The translations under genes were made by a program, and so were the position numbers. A stretch of 64,000 nt of DNA from the NCBI GenBank assembly GCA_022457155.1, contig JAJGOT010000022.1, positions 2,108,501 to 2,172,500 on the forward strand, given 5' to 3'. Source of the stretch: Cladopsammia gracilis. Taxonomy: Eukaryota; Cnidaria; Anthozoa; Scleractinia; Dendrophylliidae. Under the pieces are notes generated by a model. The model was not told where the DNA came from and did no database searches. It saw only the letters and a program-made list of their open reading frames with translations. This document shows positions 1-12,200 of this stretch, piece by piece (position 1 is the stretch's first letter; every line of letters starts with the position of its first letter).

Positions 1-44
1 GGGGGTGCATAAAGAGAACAGCAGTCTTTTATTTTATTTTTTTT

Positions 45-245
45 TTTACAAATTTTACACTTATTTTACAAAGCTTACACTACTTACAAATCAATACGTA
101 TACTTCTTACAGTGCGGTACTTACGCTACTTACAAAACAATACATATACTTCTTACAGTCGGGTACTTACACTACTTACAATACGATACGTACGCTTGTT
201 ACAAAAACAATACTTACAATACTTACAGAACGATACTCACACTAA
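45..245. repeat. Degenerate ~46-bp minisatellite
   Basis: About four imperfect units recur at spacings of 46, 46 and 48 bases, with anchors near 92, 138, 184 and 232. Each carries the pattern CAATACNTATACTTCTTACAG followed by TACTTACACTACTTACA-like blocks. The open frames across it are a by-product of the low-complexity T/A/C composition and are not genes. Confidence 0.7.
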
Positions 246-507
246 ACAATATTTTTTAACATACTTAAACCCTTATAGCTTGTATACCAAAAGAAGGAAA
301 GTTTTAGCTGTTGTTCCAAAAGAGGGAGGAAGGGCTCCCCCCCCCCAAAAAAAAAATGGGAGCAGTCTTTTTATTAAATGGTGGTTCCTGTCCGAGAGAC
401 CATTTCCGTTACTAACCTTTATCTAAACCTGGGTTGTTTTAATTATGTGTAACAATATCTTCAACAAAGTAAGTGAAATGTTTAAGCTTATATAACGTTA
501 GTTTTAC

Positions 508-826
508 CTCTGTGTGCTCCACGCTTCTTGTATAACCGGTCTGGATCCGACACAAAATGTTGTGGTTTTGCCTCCTTAGTTCGGTTGTTCATCTCACAGA
601 CATTTTCCTTCATAACGTAGTTGTAGCTTTGGCATCTGGTTTCATAATGACAATGGTACAAGCATTCAAACGCGCTTGTGTTTAGTAAAGTCTTGAAAGT
701 GTAGCCTTTCAATGCCTTGCCATAAATTGGTTCTTGCGCCGGGCATTGGTCAGCAGTTACGCCGTGATACATCCAGGATAACACAAAATGGGAAGAGAGT
801 GTAAACAACAGACATCTTGGATGCAT
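508..826 (-). CDS. First exon of a secreted protein with a PAN/apple-like domain (gene continues left)
   Basis: Translation from the ATG at 826 gives a hydrophobic N-terminus that looks like a signal peptide (about residues 1-25, with a likely cut after VTA). A cysteine-rich stretch follows: ECLYHCHYETRCQSYNY, then VCEMNN and a DPDRLYKKR end. This spacing resembles PAN/apple domains, which are common at the start of secreted cnidarian proteins. The frame runs into a donor (GAG|GTAAAAC) at 507-506, so this exon of 319 bases ends in phase 1 and the rest of the gene lies beyond the left edge. The apple domain supports protein or carbohydrate binding outside the cell, but the full protein cannot be identified. 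The start is the first in-frame ATG and sits directly before the hydrophobic stretch. Confidence 0.65.
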
Positions 827-2145
827 TGCACTGGAGAAAATTAATTAAAAAGAAAATAAAGAGGAACTTATGCACTTTCTTTTATCATTACTCGGACGCT
901 CCAAAGATGATTATTCTATCATTTTTCCTTCGTATTAAAGTTCAGGATTTTCACACTTAGCATGAAACGCGAATTAATAATCGAGGATAAAATCGACAAA
1001 AGAGATTGGACAAAATGTAAAAGAAATAGCGCCTTCATCTCAAATAATACAATTTTTCAAAAGTTCAATGAAATTAAATATCAAGCAGGAAAGGTTGTGT
1101 TAAAATCGAAACCTTGAAGCTTTATGAGCCACAAACATTTTTAAAGAAAATAAAAAAGGGAGTAAAAAGCTGGAACAAAAATGCAATGAACATCGAACTT
1201 GAAGGCATTCCTCGCAAAATCTAAGCCAGGCAAACACGAATTCGAACTGTAAAAGTTGAATCAAACCTTCTTCCATAGGCAATACAAATATGAATGTAGA
1301 CTAAAAAATGTTTTCAAATATTTTTGAATACAAATATGACATTGCCGAACTATGCTTTTTATATTTTTAGGTGAAGGTCAGTAAAAAAAATAACGAAGAA
1401 AAGATTGCTGGCTATGTTGCATATTGGGATCCCTCAAAATCCCAGGTTTCTTATTTCCCAAAATTAAAACCTTACCGCTAACACGGTGCTAAAGTGAATA
1501 TTAGGAAGAATTGACACTGAAAACTATAAACAACTGTAAGTTGAGCGTCATTTAGTAGTTCTGATGAAAGCATTAGAGACTAAGATTTGAGTCTTGAAAT
1601 AAGGAAGTCCACACCGACAACTGAAGTTTAGTAAGAGGGTCGTGAAGGGGGGGGGGGGGTCCTAATCCCATTTCCCAGCAAATTATTTTTTTCAAATCCC
1701 AGCTCAAATCCCACAATCCCAGCCTGTGTTGCTCAAATTGAAATCCCATTCCCATTTTTCTATTGTTTTTGTTTCATGAATCCCAGTCCCAGTGCACAAA
1801 ATCCCATTTCCCAGCCTCTAAAAAAGGCAAATCCCAGCTCCCATTTTACCCCGTCACGACCCTCTAACAAAAACACAACCGAGGGAGATTCAAACGAGAA
1901 TAGAAGTGGTGAAGAATCGAACTGTTTTATTTGTAGCTACAAACACAGATCCAGTAGGTGTCACTTCATGGGCTCGGTATACTTAGGGGCCAGGAAGTAG
2001 GAGGACGGACAGTGTTCAGATCACGAAAAGGTTTCAGGGTTTATATTGTAATTCAGGGAGATTTTTGAAAATATTTTGAAGCAATGAGACTGAATCCTTT
2101 ATTCATTGATAAAGACGTTTTCGCGTTACGTACTTTTATTTGTTT

Positions 2146-2421
2146 TTAGCCGAGCCTTGAGACCCGGCTATGAAATTTAAAGGCTTCTTGTTTGACTGAT
2201 GACGGCCATGCCTCGAGCCTGTCACCCTGAAGAAATACTGTTGGCGGAAATAATACTAAATCATCCAGAAGAATATTCAATAAACGTCTTGCTTGTAGGA
2301 TTATGTTGCTAAACTTGAAAACGGGTTCCCCGTGAAAATCTCCCGCTAGCTGTTTATGAAACCTGTTTTCAACAGCTGTTAAACTCGTTTCTATTTCCCG
2401 CAGAATGAAAAAATGTTTCAA
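2146..2421 (-). pseudogene. Unidentified coding-like fragment
   Basis: The minus-strand frame reads like genuine protein, with balanced composition and runs such as ILQARRLLNILLDDLVLFPP and GDRLEAWPSSVKQEAFKFH, and ends in a stop. I do not recognise the family. No convincing acceptor lies just upstream, although AG dinucleotides precede the ETSLTAVENRF segment. It could be a terminal exon of an unseen gene or a decayed piece of a mobile element. It is included because its residue composition is unlike the other spurious frames nearby. Confidence 0.25.
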
Positions 2422-2493
2422 AAACTGGGATGTGATTTAATTAATTATTCCAAAGGTTTGGACAAAGCAGGCCAACTAAAAATTTTTAAAGAA

Positions 2494-2633
2494 GACAAAA
2501 CACTTGATTTTCGAAAACATTCTTCGATCGTTTCAACGATCAGTTTTTACTATTGTAAATTCAAATTTATCTTTGTAACTGTAACTGATGATGAAACGAT
2601 CGAACCATGTTTTCCAAAATCAAGTGTTTTGTC
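2494..2633. repeat. Foldback (hairpin) element
   Basis: GACAAAACACTTGATTTTCG at 2494 is repeated as its reverse complement ending at 2633, with one mismatch across 27 bases. A second inner pair (CGATCGTTTCAACGATCAG against CTGATGATGAAACGATCG) extends the pairing inward. The whole could fold into a stem of about 60 bp and is probably a small non-autonomous transposon. Confidence 0.7.
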
Positions 2634-3721
2634 ATTTTTACTGGAAAAAAATCTTCCTTCAGATTAGTTCCTATTGTGTGTAGCGTTCCTTTAACGAGAA
2701 CAAGAATTTCAATATAATAAAAATCGTGATATATCTAGCTAGTTTACGTTATTTCAGTACGTCTTGTGTTCGTCCAAACTAATAAAATAACAACAATTGT
2801 AGACGTCCTTTTGATCTTTCAGTTTCCCTCTTTTTTTTTCACCTCTTTTTATTAAAATCGAGCTGTTGACTTCAGCTTTACAGCGATTATCTTTACTTTC
2901 GAGGGTCGCGGATTTCGTGTGGTCGCTACTGTTTCTTACCACTGGAAAAAGCAATAAATCTTCAAAGTATATATGCACACAATTTAGCAACATATGATTA
3001 TATATGAAGTGTATACGTGTTTGTCCAGCCAGTTTCTCCGTTTCTTTGCCAGACACTTAACATTCTTTTTAAAGGTTGTTAAGATAAAAAAAGCCAAAAG
3101 TTTGACTCATGACAAAAAAAAATGACAGCTTTGGCTTCTTTCGAGCTACGGTTTTTTGGCGGGATTTATAATACGAAAAGTCAAGTTTTATCTTTACTTT
3201 TGCGGACGAGGTGTAAAAAAGCGGGAAGGAATCGTAATAGAAAATTAAGACAAGCTATCGTAACTACGTAGTATATACTTTTTAAAGTTGAGGAATTAAA
3301 AATGGATTTTTTTAGAATACTATAGCTCAGTACAAGAAAACAGATACCCTTACCTAAATGAAAAACTTCACGTTTACTCCTTCATGGGTTTTCGTTTAAG
3401 TTTATGTTGGAGACAAATCTAATATCGGCCCATAGTATTCAACGAACAACTTGGTTAAACTGAAAACAAAACTATGCCGTCTAATCAATTATTTATGAAA
3501 AATATTAAAAGCCATTCAAAACATCACTGTAACTATGATTTCTTTGCTTTATATATATTGAGTTACTCAAAAAACCTTCGCTCTCCTGCTGTACGGTACC
3601 TGCAGATTGCTACGGTGTTCCACGTGTTTATAAAATAAGTTAATTGAAAGTTACTGTTAACTTTTTCTAGCAACCCGCCACGAAGAGTCTCTTCTTGACT
3701 AATGCATGAGGCTTTTATATA

Positions 3722-4002
3722 GAGCAGTTTTCAATTGAGTGTCGAAGTAATTATACAATAGCTTTGGTTTTGGATTGCTACGCTTTGTGATTGGCTAAAA
3801 AATCTCGCGCCACTTTCTCGACCAATCAGAAGTAAAACCAAAACCAATCGTGACTTGCTCGCACGCGTTTTCCCGCGCTTGGCGCCGCCGACATGTAATT
3901 GCTTCGAGCTCTGATTGGTTCATTGGATTGTTTACGACTGCTGTGATTGGTCAGAGTAATTACTTTGGTTTTGGTTTTACGACACTCAAATGAAAACTGC
4001 TC
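3722..4002. mobile_element. MITE family A, intact copy (TA target)
   Basis: GAGCAGTTTTCAATTGAGTG at the left end is matched in reverse complement at the right end with one mismatch over about 23 bases. TA dinucleotides flank both ends. The interior contains the paired motifs ATTGGCTAAAA and CCAATCAGAAGTAAAAC. The host sequence left and right (GAGGCTTTTATAT and AAATCGCATAATCTG) is found joined without the insert near 4810, which confirms the borders. The element is 281 bp and has no coding capacity. Confidence 0.85.
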
Positions 4003-4004
4003 TA

Positions 4005-5005
4005 AATCGCATAATCTGATTGGTTAAATTATTTGTCCATTCGCCGCGACGGACGAGCGTACAAAATCGCTGGAACGGGCACACTGGGCGAATTTCGGCG
4101 GCGAGTTTATAAGCCGATCGCCGCCGTGTCGCTGAAGTTAACACTTCATTAATCGAGATCCCAGAAAATAACCACCCAACGAAATTAACGCGACTTTACT
4201 TTCTAAATTCACGTTAATTCCTATAATCTATTCTGTTTTTTAATTTAAATCAGTTTTTCAATTGTTGAGGTCATTTTGAAGTTGGGCGATTGTTAATTAA
4301 AAAACTGACAATGTTTATGTAATATTCTCGACCTTTAATACTTCCGTTTTCGGATCCCAAGGGCAAATATTCGGGACGACAGTACTGGGCAAACGGGCGA
4401 AATAATAGTTTTCAGTCTTTTAATGGATGCTTAAAACCCCAACTGAAGCAGCTTTTGTAGCAGAAGAGTTCGTCGAGTACGCAATGTATACAATTAAGAA
4501 CTGAACAAATCAGACCTCATGCAAAGGGATTGTAACAATTAAGTGACATGTTTGATTTAATTCGCTTGTCCTGAGTATTAGGAATAACAACAAATTCAGT
4601 GAGTTTAAAGCCAGTGACACATCAGGCGACTTTATACGACCTTCGCGGCGATTTTGATCACCAGCGAACTGATTGCAAGCGAATTTCGTCGCTGCCCCCT
4701 GCGGACACACCTGGCGATTCAGTTCTAGTGATTTCCGCTCCAAGTTCGTTTCCAGGCCTTTCTTTGCGTTCACAATGGCTGCTTCGGTCCTTACGTTCGT
4801 GTGCACGAGGCTTTTATATAAAATCGCATAATCTGATTGGTTGAATTATTTGTCGATTCGCCGCGACGGACAAGTGTACAAAATCGCTGGAACGAGCACA
4901 CCGGGCGAATTTCGGCGATTTTATACGCCGATCGCCGCCGTGTCGCTGAAATTAACGCTTCATTAATTAAGATGGCAGAAAATAACGACCCTAGAAATTA
5001 ACGCG
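4005..5005. repeat. Two diverged direct copies of a GC-richer repeat
   Basis: About 190 bases starting at AAATCGCATAATCTGATTGG (4006) recur from 4822 with scattered differences. They share GCCGCGACGGAC, CAAAATCGCTGGAACG and CCGATCGCCGCCGTGTCGCT. Between them (4610-4770) lies a related stretch with GCGGCGATTTTGATCACC. They look like decayed copies of one transposon family. Confidence 0.7.
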
Positions 5006-6133
5006 ACTACATTTTTTTTCAAAAAATGCATTGATTTCCTTTACAGCTTAGGTAATAGCTTAGTCATACGGTCCAACGAGTCACATTTTTTTTATTTTTT
5101 CAAGCTTTTTCATTTATTCTATTTTGGCAAAAGACAGTAAGTGGTCACATTAACCCAAAATTCGTTTCATACGATATATTGTAGGCCGCACATTTCACTG
5201 AACTGTATCTAGTCAAAAGTGTCAGCCATCACTGACTGTTCTACCCCGAGGGATGCAGACCAGGGAACTAACCCTAATTTTTCAAGTTAATATCGCCAAC
5301 AAGGCAAAATGTCCATGTTGTGAAATTATTAGTCCATTTTGAAGGGAGACTGAGCCGGGAGTGAATGTTCGTACATTTTTGGTGATTTGAGCTTGAAAAA
5401 CGTTCGCTATACCAATATTAAAAAATTCCCTTTTCCCTACTTTCTGAAAATAGCGTACAAACACTGTATAAAGATAGAACACAACACCAATAGGTGTTTG
5501 AACGGTTTATTCATCAATTTTGGTTTTATATATTGCTAAAAACGTCCAATTCGAAATTCCATACAATGTCTTATATTTTCAAATCATGAATATGCAAACA
5601 TTGCGCTTGGGTTTCCTGTGGTAAATGACGAACTATTGTAGGTTATTAGCTTACTGATAAATACGAGGAAACGCCTAAAACTATATAAAGCTACTTCTCG
5701 CTTCTCAGAAGATTACAACTTCTTGTTTTATAATAACAGCATTTGCGAAAAATCCCTCCTTAATATGTAAATATGGTTGCATGATTGTTTCTATGGTTAT
5801 GATTAACATTCTGTAAATTGCATATTAATTTGGAGAAAAAATGTTAAAATAAGAAATTGTCAAGACTATTTGACAAAAAAGCTTTGTTGCAGTTGACATA
5901 AGGGATCTATTATCTCAAGCATTCTTTGCTTTTCTATAGACTAGCTCATCACCTGTATTACCAGAATCAGATAAGGTGTATACTATTAAATTTGGTTTTG
6001 TGTGATGAAAACAATAAAGTTGACGGTCGGAAGTTGTTTACACAAATGATAAAACGCGGCCTCTGATTGGCTGCAGTACAATCTCATCACATGGTAAAAT
6101 ATCGTGAGGCATTATGGGAAGTCCAACAGAAAG

Positions 6134-6191
6134 ATGGCGGTCAATTTGTGGAGTTGTGGTTTCAGGTGATAAAGAGATGCTGCTAACTTGA
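6134..6191 (+). promoter_or_regulatory. Two short upstream ORFs in the leader of the first NCS-1 gene
   Basis: If transcription starts upstream of 6134, the leader carries ATG-GCG... (11 codons, 6134-6169) and ATG-CTG-CTA-ACT-TGA (6177-6191). Both close before the main ATG at 6214. An inverted CCAAT-like box (CTGATTGGCTG) lies near 6063. The transcription start is not known, so whether these are in the mRNA is inference. Confidence 0.3.
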
Positions 6192-6213
6192 ACACGCAAA
6201 TATATTCTTTATC

Positions 6214-9200
6214 ATGGGACATAAGGGGAGTAAACTCACTCAAGATGAAATACGAGAGCTGCTGAAATGCACTTATTGTAAGTCACAACGCTGCACATTT
6301 TACTTCGATGTCACTGTCAAGATATGTACAGTAGCGTGTTTGATTTGGTAAGCAATTTCGTTGGTGCTTGTTTACTTTGGTGCTAATTCAGAGTGTATTT
6401 TGTTGTTCTTCTTTCAGTCGATAAAAAAGAATTACAAAAGTGGTAAGTAATGGTTATTTTGTTATTTTGAAACGACCCTTAATGCTGCTGTTTTGTTTCT
6501 GTAATTGATTAAGATTTAGCGAGCTTTTGTCAACAATCGAATCTGGTTGCCATTGAACTTAGATTTTTTTTTTTGCGTCGACTAAGCTCAGTTTAAAGTG
6601 CTACTCGTAGTCATAATTATTTTTACTTGTCTCGTTGTGTTTTCCCCAGGTATCGAGATTTCATGAAAGACTGCCCGTCTGGAGAGCTCAAACAAGAGGT
6701 CAGTAACCATGTAAACTTTTATTTTTGAGGTGTGTTATGAAGAACGTTAAGATTTTATACACTGTACGTCGTTCGTATTCTGCAGACTTTATTTCCGAAT
6801 TTCTTGTTTTGTATGTTATCTTAACTTAGGACACTTAAATTTGTTGGTTTCCTAAAATATGTTGCGTTTATCTGGAAGCTTAAAACGAAACCATATAAGA
6901 CTTAAAAGCAGCGAATAATTTAAGCTTTCAATGTGATTGTTCGATGTTTAAATACACATGTATTTGACAATGCGTATAAGCTTAAATTTAATCCATATTT
7001 TTATTAACAACAGCCCAAAAATATGTTCGATGCATTTGTGCTTAAGAATACTAAAACATGACGTCTAAATTAACACACAGCGAGGTTTTCGCTTGTATTT
7101 TATTCACGCACTTCAATATTTCACTACGCTGATTTCTAATACAAAAATCTAAGTAATTTACTCGAAAGGCTTCCAGTTCGCTTACCAAAAACAAAATTGA
7201 TGATTGCGTGAATTGAATTGATGAATATCCTTAAAATTACTTTGAATTCGTGTTTTAGCTCCTCAAGAAGGTTTCATATAAGTGAAAAATAAGAAATTAG
7301 TTGGTTTTTATAAGGTTTATTAAGTTGCATCGATTACTTGTCACCTCATACATAAAAATTAGATTGTTTATTAACCTCCCCATAATTTTTCCACACTTAA
7401 TGTGCATTTTAAGCGGTGTAATTCATTATTTATTTTTGAAAGAAACCTAAATTTTGATAAAAGGAAACAAGTTACCTCATGTAAATCATATTTGAAAGTT
7501 TCCTTAGTTTTTGTCTGCATTTTTTTTTTAATTAAGGTTGAAATAATTACTTGAAGTGATTTTAGAATACCTGGCCACTTATTTTCATATCCCTAAAAAT
7601 TTTACAGAACGAATCATATGAAAACAAAATAAAAAAAGTATCCATTCTTATTCAACGAGATGCAAATACATGTAAGTGGCTGGGTATTTTACAGTTTAGC
7701 CAATTATTTTTTTGTAGTGAAATAAATCTCAAATGTGGATGTCTTTGTCAGACTAGTCAATGATTGAATTTTATAGGACCCTTATAGAACTTTTCACCCA
7801 ATGTAAGCTATAATCTACTCTTTAGTGTAATCAAATCTTGAAAATGATCTAGGCTTTAATAATTACATTTTGGTAGAATGTTATGTTGTACAGTGTCTCT
7901 TGCATATGTTTATAATGCATAACACTTCTTGTTGTTCCAATTATATTGCTGCAACATTAGATTAAATATTTTTTGTTATATTCATTGTATTTTATTCCAT
8001 TGAACCGGTGACCTTCAATTACTTTCAGAAATCAATAGCAGAAATCAAGATTTAAGTCATAAATCTTGCCATAAGGGAAGGTCTAGGTTGAAGTAAATGT
8101 TGGCTGATATGCTTCTGACAGACATTCACATTGCCATTGGCACAAGTGTGTTTAGATTAGTTCATAAATTAATCATGAAATACAAGGCCCATTGTTTTTG
8201 AAAATTGAATCTTCTAGATAACACATATGCATCAAAATTTCTTCAATTTGCAATGCTTTATAAAGCTGAAACGAGAAATCAGTCAAGTCCTAAAATTATT
8301 AAAGTTCACCATGACAACACAATGCCACTGACAAACATTTCCTCTGATACATGTACATGATTAATTAATTATTAGTTATTGTGGATGCCACCCTTCATCA
8401 GTGATATGTGTTGGGGTTTAAATTTTTCTTTTATCTCAGAATATGGTAAATTCAGGGCTTCTGATAGGGTGCAATAAAAAAATGGAAATTATGAGATTTT
8501 TTCAAGGCAAATTTTGTGACAATAAATAAAATAATAATAATAATAATAATAATAATCTTTATTTTCTCAAGATAAAATGATATATCCTAAGTTAGAATAA
8601 TAAATATCTAAAACTATCTAAAAATATCTAAAAGGTGCACAAAATACATTAAGTCTAATGAAATCACTAGAAATTAAAAGAAATCATAGTAATAAGAAAG
8701 GGCTATTATGCAGCAAATTATGGGATTTTTCTGGAGCTTTTTTGTGCATGTTTTACTAGGTTTCAGAGGAAGTATTTTTATGCTGTTCAAACAACAATTA
8801 GAACATATAGGAACATTAATTTAGTATTTTGAAATTCAACGTTCTGCTTGTGAGATAGAGTCTAGATACTTAACTACCATACACTTCCATAGATAGTCTT
8901 ATCACAATGTTGCAGGATGAACAAAACAGAAGTCCATCCACGTAAAAGACAACTTTTGGGTTTGTCTTGCCCTCTTTTTTTGCAGTTATATTTACTGGAA
9001 GGTGCAAGCTTTTCTTCTCTGTCGATTTTAAGAACAAACTTATCCATGAAGACGTAGTTTTGCATTCAACAAAGACAGCTACATGATTTTGCCATCTTGA
9101 AGCGCTTTTCCCGGTTTGTTTTTGTTTTTGCCATACCTTTGTATTTGGCACTGAAAAGCCCCTTTGGGGAAGTGGTCAATAAACATATGTATGTATGTAT

Positions 9201-12200
9201 GTATGTATGGCAATGGCAATGGAAGTGAAGTGATGTATAGCAAAGCAATAACAAAGCGGTTTTGAAAACTAAAAGTTAAAATAGTGAAATAAGACTATTT
9301 AATTAGACTAGGTACAAACATACTTAAAACTTTGAAAACAAATGTTGAACTTCATAAAACTGATGCAAACAGCAATACAAATGGTATCATGCACAAATAA
9401 ACTTAAAAGACTTACTTCTTCGCCACGTAAGGGATTTGACAGCTTTTAAGTTGAACCTTACTCTTGATCTGATCTTAAAGGGGCTATGTCGCAAGGATGG
9501 CGGGTGAGTACTGGGTACTAACAACTTGAAAAATGTCCGGTGGCTTTTTATCAAGTTGGCGGCCATTACTGTCGAATTCGCTGCAATCCGTTCCATCCCG
9601 TCGTATTGCGTGGAAGGATAGATCCAAAGTTTACAAATTAGTTAGAGTATTTACTTGGCTAGATTTTTGGTAAATTATTTCTGCGATTTGTTAGTCGTAC
9701 CTTCGAAAAATTTGATGTCTTCCAGTAGTGGTGGAAGTTGGGGAGGAATTTAAAAGCGAAATTGATCGTGTGTTTGTTTACCTCGCGTGGTTCGACACGA
9801 GTGCAAGTGTGATAAAACTTGCCGCGATCTGGGAGGGAACAATAGAAGTTTGACATGTGTGATGTCAGGTGATGTCAGATGACAGGAACTCATTGCGCAG
9901 ACTCACCTTGCGACATAGCCCCTTTAACACAATGACACGTTAACTAAAACTGAACTGTTTTTCCTGAACACGTACGAAAAAATGCTAAGAGTAAAGGGTA
10001 ATAGATTTCTTTGTTTCGTTGTTTGTACATGCATGTGGACAAATATATCCGTAGCGATAACCATAAAACCCATAAAATAATAACGCAAATAAAAAAACTA
10101 GAAAGGAAATGCGAAAATATTTGGCAGCAACACTTTGAAAAATATTGAAGCCTCTGTTGTTAGTTTGTTATTGTAATTATGTTACATATTTTTAATATGA
10201 TTATTTCTTATCCTTGGACTCTCATGATAAGTTCTGTTTTTTCTTCTTATTTTTTTGTTGTTGTTTAGGAATTTCAAAAAATATATCAGCAGTTCTTTCC
10301 TTTTGGTGATCCTTCGAAATTTGCAGCATTCGTGTTTAAAGTTTTTGACAAGAATTCTGTAAGTATTTCCAACCAGAAAAAATCTGTGTCATGATTAAAA
10401 CAGCGAGCTTAACATACCCTGTTGCTGGAGAAAATACACCACTTTTATTTATTAACACTAATTTTTGCCTTCTTGTGAAACAGTATCTGTTTTGTGGCAG
10501 CCACAAAAATTCCATAATTATTATGGAATATTATGGTATGGTTTTGAAATGCATCAGTATTGATTTCTTGTGGTTTTTGGTGCTGCAAAATGTTGTTTGT
10601 TTTCTCAGGCTGTTGTTGCATGAAAGTAAAACATTACATTATCCAAACTCAAATCCTGCCATTCAGTATGTTTCTGAATATAAAAACTCAGAACTAACTT
10701 GACTGCCCCCCTTAAAATATGCCTCGTAGCTTAAACAGTAGTCAGAGCAACGGAAAATCTAATCCAGAGGTTGGGGTTGAATCCCCCCTAGGTCATATAT
10801 TTTTTTTCTTTGGCTTGTCAGTCGTGTGGTCCCCATTTCCTTACTTGGACAAATACTCAGTAGGAAATTTATGGTTGCTCTCAGGACTTAAATTTATTAA
10901 TGAGAGTTAATTCTCTGATTTCCTGTTTGCCCCCCCCCCCCCCCCCCCCTAAAGAGGTGTAATAAATTTTCTATTGTTGCAAAACACCTTAAGTTTTTTC
11001 CTGAAGCTATTTGTTTTCTAACTTCTTTGACTTTCCTTTCTTTTTTTCAGGATGGATCAATTAACTTTATAGAGTTTATCACTGCATTATCCATTACTTC
11101 CAGAGGAAGTTTAGATGAAAAATTGGAGTGTATGTATCATCATAGCACTTGGCATCATAGCACTTGGCATCATAATTAACTGAATCAAAACTCTGTTTAG
11201 CAAAGAAGTTGCAGTTTTTAGCTTGTGAATATACAAAGCGTAAAACAAGTTGTAGCAGTGTGTTGATGTGAGACAAATTCACTTGATCATCTGTAAGCTT
11301 TGAGTTGTAAGTTTTCTCCATTTCACACAATGCATAGTTATGTCATGCTAAGCCATATTTTTTTAATCATCATTTTCAAAACAAAATTTGCTTTATTTGA
11401 ACTTTTAGGAATAACTCCCAAATTCTGCCATCCATAGCATTTTGTATTCACCAATTGGCTCATACAGTGTACATACATGTACATGTAGGAGCATGTTTTG
11501 CAAAGTATATAGTGAGCTAAGTAAAATATGATTTACCGGTAATTTACTTTATCTTTCAGGGGCATTTAGTCTTTATGACCTTGATAAAGATGGATTTATC
11601 ACAAGAGATGAAATGCAAAAAATTGTGGAAGCAATTTACTGCATGGTGGTAAGTTCTGTTGATTCGTTTAAATAGTAGTCCACGTAACTGACTCTGTTCA
11701 CTAAAATAACGGAAAAATTAACAAGAACAACATCAATAAAAAACAATACTTTTGACGCAAAAGTACCAACACTGGTCATTTTTTTTATTGGAATGGTTAA
11801 TTACTCTTGGATTTCATCTAGCTATATTTTTAAACACCACCAAAGCAAAATACATGATTTATACAATTTTACTAGATTGCTCTCATTTAAATGGTCAGAC
11901 TTCATGATTTCATCCAGACTGTCACATTTCTCGTAGGTTTACTCTAGGAGAGAATAAAGGTGTAACAACTCAGTTAAAGTTTGTTGTTAATATGCATGAT
12001 TCTCTTTGTTTGCACCTTCCAAGGGTAATATTATAGATTTACCAAAAGACGAAGACACTCCTGAGAAAAGAGTTGACAAGATTTTTAAACAAATGGACAA
12101 GGTTTGTAATATTATCGAGTAGAATGTTAGAAAGGTTGAAAAATGGGCACTCAGGAAGCACAGAGGAAAGCATTTGAGCAAATCACAATGAACAAAATGC

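Larger units (their letters stand above)
827..6132. other. Gene-poor repeat-rich interval
   Basis: Apart from the listed repeats and one possible coding fragment (2146-2421) I see no gene here. 1640-1860 is a degenerate run of AATCCCA/CCCAGC words. 2494-2633 is a foldback and 3722-4002 is a MITE. 4005-4205 and 4815-5005 are two diverged copies of a GC-richer repeat containing GCCGCGACGGAC and GATCGCCGCCGTG. From 5000 to 6100 the sequence is AT-rich with nothing recognisable until the leader of the first NCS-1 gene. Confidence 0.5.

Noticed and set aside
10931..10950. Poly-C and poly-G runs (also near 1648, 12769, 25604 and 49432)
   Set aside because: Simple homopolymers with uncertain length; no functional signal seen, and G-quadruplex potential is weaker evidence than the regular array at 40206.
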